The notes under the pieces were generated by a model. It saw only the letters and a program-made list of their open reading frames with translations. It was not told where the DNA came from and made no database searches. A program made the translations under genes and the position numbers. A DNA stretch of 64,000 nt from Alisma plantago-aquatica (Eukaryota > Streptophyta > Magnoliopsida > Alismatales > Alismataceae), in contig OY856409.1 in assembly GCA_963693085.1 (NCBI GenBank), positions 1,534,095,372-1,534,159,371 on the forward strand, read 5' to 3'. How positions within the stretch are numbered: the first letter of the stretch is position 1; each line of letters begins with the position of its first letter. Shown here one piece after another: positions 58,023-64,000 of this stretch.

Positions 58023-59470
58023 CGTCCTCAAGTAACATAAAGTTTGAAACTGATGCCTAATGAAATACTTTCGATCCGTGTGATTTCTTCATCTTCACAT
58101 CACAAATGTTTTCTTTTTGCTCAGTATGAATGAGTACCTTAACTTCCTGGGACCACTAAACACATCTTTCCATAGCTTCGTTCCTGAGTTCATTTCCCAA
58201 CAACGCTTCCTCCCCACTTTTTCCAACACCAAGCATGTCGAAGAGTTTTGTAGGAGTTCAGAGATACCCGAAGAATCAACAAGTATGCATCCGATCTGAC
58301 ACTGGTGTAGTTCAGGATGGTGGGGCATGTATTGTGCCCTTAGGTAGAAAAAGAGTGAAAGGTGGTATGGAAAGAAGAAGTAAATCTCTCCTCTATTCGA
58401 CTCGAGATTTTTATTTGTTTTGCAATTTCATTTATTGCATTTTTTTGTGTGTGCACTATGGCATCTTTTATTGCAGATCTCTCCTCTATTCGACTCGAGA
58501 TTGCATTTCTTTTTGTGTGCACTTTGGCATCTTTTATTGCAGATCTCTCCTCTATTCCACTCGAGATTGCATTTTTGGTGGTACGCCCCTATTTATTGGA
58601 AGGGGTATGGAAGAAGTGGATACGGGGGAAGTGGCGTGCCACCCCGAACTTAGGGTTTGGCACAAATTTGGCTATTTTGGTGGTATTGATGGATGGAGGG
58701 ATACACAGATGATAGAAGAAGTGTAGAAGAGAGTTTAGATCAAAATGGAACTTGATTTACAATTCAAAACCGAGTTATTCTCTTTGTCATACTCTGCTCA
58801 AATAATGACTTGATGTGGATCCGGTGGGGATTCTGAGCCATTGTTCCACTAGTCAGTTAGGAAGCACGACGTGTTTGATCCCTATCAGTTTGACAGATAC
58901 TTATCATTTTGTAAAAAGTATTATGATGTTAGGAATCATAAGATTCACAGGATGGTTTCAGGCAAAAGGCAAGTTTCAAAAGTCAGTCCTCTTGAGGATT
59001 CACTTCGAATAAGGAGGATGTTATGATTGAAGATGCATAGCAAAAAAGTTAGTTACATATTATCAACAGGTATCAAAAATTCATCAAATATCTGTTCATA
59101 AATTTTGAAAATTTTATGATAGAGACAACTTATATGAAAGAGGGTGTTTATGGAAGTGAAGTACGTACCACCCACCCTCCACCCCGAACTTAGAGATTTG
59201 CTCGTCCTTGAGCAAACCCTAAATTCAAGATGGAGGGGAAAGTTAACACCAAGTATGACTGCCGGGAATGATTTCATTTTGGTCAGCGCCACTCCGATCT
59301 TGTGTCCTGTAGGGAAAACTATCTCATAAGGCAAATTTTATTTAAGGAAAATTTAACTATAAAGTAAGAAACAAAATTTGAAAAGGAGAAGTAAAACAGA
59401 TTTATTGATCGGGTTGCCTCTGGACAAGCACCTTTGTTTTATGTCGCTGGCTCGACAGAGTCCTTTAGCT
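58023..59470. other. Athila spacer between integrase and LTR, with 66-bp tandem repeats
   Basis: No coding similarity. At 58383-58570 two full and one partial copy of a unit of about 66 bp (one is 93 bp) start CTCTCCTCTATTCGACTCGA and end TATTGCAGAT. The phrase ACCCCGAACTTAG is repeated at 58641 and 59188. Athila elements often carry an env-like ORF here; none is seen. Confidence 0.7.
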
Positions 59471-60138
59471 TCATGGTGGGTCTTTTGGATTTTCCAGTTC
59501 TATCATTGTGTCGGTGCCAATGTCAGTCGAGGTAAAATATCTCTTCAAGCGGTGGTCGTTTGTTATGAATTCCCCTGTCGCTTCACTCCATAGAGAGAAA
59601 ACACCGTGTGGCGAGATGTTTTTGATGATGAAGGGTCCGGACCAGCGGGAACGGAGTTTTCCTGGGAATAGCCGTAATCTTGAGTTGAAAACTAGAACTT
59701 GATCTCCCACTTGTATGTCTTTTCTTTTCAGATGTCCATCGTGCCAGAATTTCGTACGTTCTTTGTAGATTCTTGCATTCTCATAAGCTGTCATTCTGAG
59801 TTCATCCAACTCGGTGAGTTGCAGAATCCTGGCTTGCCCTACTTCTTTCATATCAAAGTTTTATTGTTTAATTTCCCACCATGCCTTGTGTTCTAGTTTG
59901 ACTGGAAGGTGGCAAGCTTTTCCATATAGCAATCGAAAAGGTGTAGTACAAGGGGAGTTTTATAAGCGTTCTGATAGGCCCATAAGGCGTCGTTGATTTT
60001 TGTTGACCATTCTTTACGATTGCGTCCGACGGTTTTCTCAAGGATAGCCTTTAGTTGTCGGTTAGAGACCTCTACCTGTCCACTAGTTTGTGGATGGTAA
60101 GGTGAAGCCACCTTGTGCGAGACACCATATTTTCGGGG
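59471..60138 (-). pseudogene. Athila integrase, C-terminal part
   Basis: Starts with [20 protein letters not shown] and [26 protein letters not shown] (60135-59990), the end of the catalytic core including the glutamate region, then a frameshift near 59985, and LQLTELDELRMTAYENARIY, VLVFNSRLRLFPGKLRSRWS, GPFIIKNISPHG (59851-59471), the C-terminal DNA-binding part. The zinc-binding HHCC domain and most of the core with the first two catalytic aspartates are missing, because the sequence joins reverse transcriptase directly at about 60140. It cannot integrate DNA. Confidence 0.88.
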
Positions 60139-60141
60139 TGT

Positions 60142-60990
60142 TTAGATGATGGGGGTAGTTGTAAGGGCTTTCTTCAGCGAATCAAAACTTTTGACACATT
60201 GTTCATTGAAATTAAAATCAGCATCTTTTAAAAGTAGATTGGTCATCGGCTTTGTTATCTTGGAAAAATCTCGTATAAACCTTCTATAGAATCCAGCGTG
60301 ACCAAGGATAGTGCCAAATTCCTTCACATTTGTGGGAATAGCCAATTTAGATATGACTTCTATCTTGTCTTTATCAACTTCAATTCCTCTGTTGCTAACC
60401 CTGTGGCCCAAGACAATGCCTTGCTTTACCATAAAGTGGCATTTCTCCCAATTTAGCACCAGATGTGCTTCTTCACAACGTTTGAGGACCATGGAGAGAT
60501 GCTTAAGACAGGAATCAAAGGAGTCCCCATATACAGAAAAACCATCCATGAAGACCTCCATAACAGTTTGAGTAAGCCCCGCAAAAATGGCAGTCATGCA
60601 ACATTGAAAAGTTGCGGGAGCATTACACAGACCAAACGACATCCTTTTAAAAGCATATGTCCCGAAGGGACAGGTGAAAGTCATTTTTTCTTGATCATCT
60701 GGATGTATGGGAATCTGATAGAATCCAGAGTAACCGTCCAGGTAACAGAAATATTCTTGATGGGCCAATCTTTCTAAAACTTGATCGAGGAAGGGCATAG
60801 GAAAATAATCCTTTCGAGTGGCCTTGTTTAATTTTCTATAATCAATACACATCCGCCACCCAGTGACTGTTCGAGTGGGGATGAGCTCATTGTTTTCGTT
60901 TCTTATAACGGTTGTCCCTCCTTTCTTGGGTACCACATGAACTGGGCTCACCCATGGTGAGTCTAAAATCGGGTATATTATTCAAGTTGT
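60142..60990 (-). pseudogene. Athila reverse transcriptase
   Basis: Contains SPVHVVPKKGG, TRTVTGWRMCIDYRKLNKAT, FCYLDGYSGFYQIPIHPDDQ, FGTYAFKRMSFGLCNAPATF, VFMDGFSVYG, VLGHRVSNRGIEVDKDKIE and FYRRFIRDFSKITKP, the full palm and fingers pattern of gypsy reverse transcriptase. The catalytic FMDD motif is changed to FMDG, so one of the paired aspartates is lost. An in-frame TGA lies at 60984-60982. The frame ends at TTTPII where RNase H should follow; instead a TAA and integrase sequence come next, so RNase H is deleted. Confidence 0.92.
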
Positions 60991-61448
60991 AAGAAGTTTG
61001 ATGATCTCGCAACGGACCACTTCCTTCATATTCGGGTTCAACTTTCGTTGATGCTCGATGGTTGGCTTATGTTCTTCCATCATGGGGATCCTATGCATGC
61101 ACAAGGATTGACTGACCCCTGTTAGGTCACTCATCTTATAGACTATGGCTTTCTTTCTCTCCTTTAATACCTACAGAAGGTTCTCTTCTTGTTTGGTTGT
61201 TAGATCAGAGTTTATGATTACTGGACAAGCTTTGAGATCGTCTAAAAACATATACTTCATCCCTTCAGGTAGGGGCTTCATTTCAGGAGTTCTGGTTTAT
61301 CGCTAATTTCTTCCGTAGTTCCGGTGGTCTTTAATTCTTTGATGCAATCCTTATCTTGTTGGTCAATAGGTTCGTCATTAAAAAGGTCGGATAGAGAAGT
61401 TTCCAAGGGATCGCATGACTCGTGATATTCTTGAGTCAATTGTGGCAT
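60991..61448 (-). pseudogene. Athila pol linker between protease and reverse transcriptase
   Basis: Minus-strand fragments MKPLPEGMKYMF, DLTGVSQSLCMHRIPMMEEH and KPTIEHQRKLNPNMKEVVRC match the conserved linker and start of Athila/Tat reverse transcriptase. A frameshift near 61290, just before the first of these, and a stop after ELLK break it. The protease and reverse transcriptase frames differ because of this shift. Confidence 0.75.
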
Positions 61449-62072
61449 TTACTCAACACAATCTATCAGATAGACTTCCTCCTGTATACTTGGTCTTCTC
61501 ATACTTTCAAAAAATTTAAATTCCAGAGCCTCTTTACCTAACCTCAGTAGTAAGGTTCCCGCTTCAACGTCAATAAGGGCTCTTGCAGTGGCGAGGAACG
61601 GACGACCAAAGATAAGAGGGTATCTGGTGTCTTCTTTTATGTCCATGATGAAAAAATCACATGGAACATATGCGTCCTTGCCTACCTTGACCGGAATGTC
61701 TTCGAGAATTCCTAACGGTCTTTTAATCGAATTGTCCGCAAGTTGAATGGTCCTAGCTATTGGAAGCAATTCTGCGAACCCTAATCTCTTGCATAAACTG
61801 AATGGCATAATAGAAATACTTGCGCCAAGATGTGCCAGTCCCTTTTTGCACGATGAGTCACCAATGTGACATGAGATTCCAAAGGATCCTGGATCTTTCT
61901 GTTTCTTTGGCATCTTGCTAAGTATGATATCTGACGTGGTTGTAGCCAGCTTAACAGTTTCAAAATCTGCAGTGATGTAATTCTTAGTGAGAAGTGATTT
62001 TAGATACTTGGTCCAGGCTGGTATCTCAGCAAGAGCATCTAAGAACGGTATATCAACATAGAGTTTCTTCAT
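61449..62072 (-). pseudogene. Athila aspartic protease region
   Basis: The 207-residue frame carries the retropepsin pattern: FGISCHIGDSSCKKGLAHLG with ASISIMPFSLCKRLG, then QLADNSIKRPLGILEDIPVK, FFIMDIKEDTRYPLIFGRPF and LATARALIDV. The active site normally reads DLGAS; here it is HLGAS (codon CAT for GAT), so the catalytic aspartate is missing. It is in the same frame as gag, as usual for Athila gag-pro, and ends at TAG/TAA near 61449. Confidence 0.9.
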
Positions 62073-62093
62073 GGATTCTTTAAATTTGATGAA

Positions 62094-63860
62094 TCATGTA
62101 TCAAGCTTGGTTTGCTTCAGACGGGATGGGAAAGGAACACGAGGCTTATATACAGGAATATCCTGCTCTGGTGTCTTAGCTTCTTCATCAGCAACCTTTT
62201 CAGAACTTCCCTCATCAGTATCATTTTCCTCTGGTTGCAACTCTGGTGTTGTCAAGTTTTGGACTGTCACAGGTTCACTCTCGTCAGGGATAACCACAGT
62301 CGTGTTTGTTGGGGGATCCGAATAACCTTTCCCTGATCTTGTGGTGACAACCTTCAGCTGCTCAAGATGTTTCAGATTGTTCTTAGGTTGTCCAGCAAAA
62401 ACTCCAGCTGGTGGCTTAATACTAGCAGCAAGTTGAGCCAGTTGAGTTTCAATAGCCTTCTGTTGGGCTTGTTGGTTGGATATCATTGTATTTTGTGTTT
62501 GCAACAACTTTTCAATGGTAGATAGCTTGTCATCAGAAGGGATGGATCCTGCCTGTCCTTGTTGTTGATTGAGGTTCTAATATTGAGAGTTGTTCTGATA
62601 ATTATTGTAGTTTCTATTCTGAAAGATTCCCTTGAAGTTTCCTTGATTCCCAAAGTTTTGTTGTTGGTTAAACTGGTACCCTGATGGGCTTCTTGGTTGA
62701 TTGTTGGGACCAAATTGATGTGAGTTCATAGCTCCTGAAGGGTTTCCATATTGGAAGCCTGGGTGATTCCTATTTTGATTTGGATTGTAATATTTCTGCC
62801 CAGGGATGGTGTTAATGGCATTAAGATTTTCCATCTGGCAATTATCTCCTTGTCCATAGGCATTGCTTAAAACAACATCGTAGAAAACATTGCATGACAG
62901 TGTGGAATGATCATTGCCCTTGCATGCTTCACAAAACAAAGAAGTCAACTTGACCTTCTCTGGTTGCCTAGTGGGAGAATGTCCTCTTCCAATCGCAGCA
63001 AGGGATGATTCTATGTGATCTTGCTTTGCAACTAAGACCTTCAAAGTTTCAGCTATAGATTTGTATTCTGGGATAGCTTCAGCCATGGATACCTTTAAGA
63101 CTCCCTTACCAACAGATCTGCCCCAATTGGCTTGATTTGATGCTCCCACGGTGACTACTCTCCATGCGCTGTCGTAACTTTGCCGCATAAAGTTCCCTCC
63201 AGACGAGGAGTCAAGGAACATCTTTACGTCATCCTCCACAACCCTGTAGAATATCTCTATCAGCTGGTTCTTAGGAATTCCATGGTGTGGGCATTTGCGT
63301 AGGAGCTCCTTGTACCTATCCCAAGCTTCGGCAAGGGTTTATCCTGGGACTTGAGTGAAATTTGTGATTCGTCTCCTGATTTCATATGTAAGAGATGGGG
63401 GGTAGAACTTTTCCAGAAAAGCGTTTTAGAGCTGCTCCCAGGTGGTGATGGGTACTTCACTCTGCAGTGAATTGTACCAACTGATGGCCCTATCGGCAAG
63501 AGAGTACTTGAAAAGACGGAGTCGAATGGCATCCTCAGTGACTCCATTTTGCTTCGTCATAGCACAAAGGTCGATGAATATGAGAAGATGACCTTGGATG
63601 TCTTCATCTTGTTTGCCGTAGAAGGGGTTGTTTTGAAGCAAAGTTATCCAATGTGCTCTAATCTCAAAGTTGGCAACTTCGATGGGAGGAGGCTGCACTG
63701 GGTGATAGACATTCGCAGCCTTTGGGATAGAGAACTCTCTAAGATCTTTCTGAAGTTCTGCTGCTTGCGCTGCTGCCTGTGCTGCTAAGATCTCCTGTTG
63801 AACCGCAGCTCTAGCTTCTTGCATGAGCCTCTCTCTGTGTGCATTGATGGCTTGAGCCAC
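62094..63860 (-). pseudogene. Athila gag
   Basis: One frame with stops after TTWEQL (about 63426), VPG (about 63340), NNSQY (62577) and KLDT (62094). It shows the retrotrans_gag domain (IRAHWITLLQNNPFYGKQDE, RLRLFKYSLADRAISWYNSL, then FLEKFYPPSLT and DRYKELLRKCPHHGIP), a zinc knuckle CEACKGNDHSTLSC (C-x2-C-x4-H-x4-C) and an Asn/Gln-rich tail. This protein would form the virus-like particle and bind the RNA. The frame is kept across all four stops, so these are point changes rather than indels. The start M at 63860 may not be the original, as coding-like sequence continues to the window edge. Confidence 0.88.
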
Positions 63861-64000
63861 TCTGCGGGCTACTTCTTCTTATTGCGCCATCCTTGCTTGA
63901 TTTTCCCGAATATGTCGATGGAAGGTTCTATCTATTTTGGGATCAAAGCTCGCAGCCAGTCCGGGACTATCCGAATGGTGCATGCACTAAACATTGAAGA

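Larger units (their letters stand above)
55913..64000 (-). mobile_element. Element F: Athila-like Ty3/gypsy retrotransposon, cut by window edge
   Basis: Minus-strand order from the right edge: gag (63860-62094), protease (62072-61449), reverse transcriptase (60990-60142), integrase C-terminal part (60138-59471), non-coding spacer with tandem repeats, polypurine tract, 3' LTR (57996-55913). The protein signatures and the LTR start TGATGAGTGC after AAGTTCGGGGTGTTG are those of the Athila/Tat side of Ty3/gypsy. The element has several stops, dead catalytic motifs and a deletion between reverse transcriptase and integrase. The 5' LTR and primer site are beyond the window. Confidence 0.9.

Overview
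This window is plant nuclear DNA, most likely from an angiosperm with a large, repeat-rich genome. The evidence is plant-type LTR retrotransposons primed by initiator tRNA-Met, a CACTA (En/Spm) transposon with TNP2, TnpA and Ulp1 genes, a MULE remnant, a Tourist-like MITE, a tRNA-type SINE and a plant LINE fragment. No intact host gene, rRNA or tRNA gene was found. Every coding region I recognise belongs to a transposable element, and nearly all carry stops or frameshifts. The species cannot be named from the sequence.

Layout from left to right. (A) 1-5445: a long-LTR retrotransposon with a 3.47-kb 3' LTR and only 0.68 kb of internal DNA; its 5' LTR runs off the left edge. It inserted into the 5' LTR of (B). 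(B) 5446-19237: a retrotransposon with LTRs of about 6.2 kb and a decayed 1.87-kb internal region. 19238-20394: host DNA with a MULE transposase pseudogene. (C) 20395-26235: a Ty1/copia element in minus orientation with two equal 948-bp LTRs, gag remnants and a scrambled interior. 26918-33243: a further, diverged copy of the B-type giant LTR, apparently solo. (D) about 34320-55912: a related gypsy element with PBS, internal reverse transcriptase remnants and PPT. Its 5' LTR holds a LINE fragment and a MITE. Its 3' LTR holds a SINE and is split by (E). (E) 41358-55036: a 13.7-kb CACTA transposon with TIRs, an ATA target duplication and four minus-strand gene modules. (F) 55913-64000: an Athila-like Ty3/gypsy element in minus orientation, inserted into D and cut by the right edge, with dead protease and reverse transcriptase motifs and a deletion from RNase H into integrase.

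The most unusual signal is two families of short GC-rich dyads in an AT-rich background. One, AAACGGTC-N4-GACCGTTT and variants, is clustered in the B-type giant LTRs and in the Athila LTR. The other, TCGGTCGAC-N3to6-GTCGACCGA, is clustered in the copia LTR and interior and throughout the CACTA ends and promoters. Both share the half-site CGGTC. In the copia LTR, the Athila LTR and the CACTA accessory gene the dyads lie just upstream of a TATAAATA box. This suggests that unrelated element classes have acquired the same kind of promoter module. An accessory ORF resembling the putative plant transposon protein domain, together with its flanking dyads, is shared between the CACTA and the copia element, so sequence exchange between a DNA transposon and a retrotransposon is likely.
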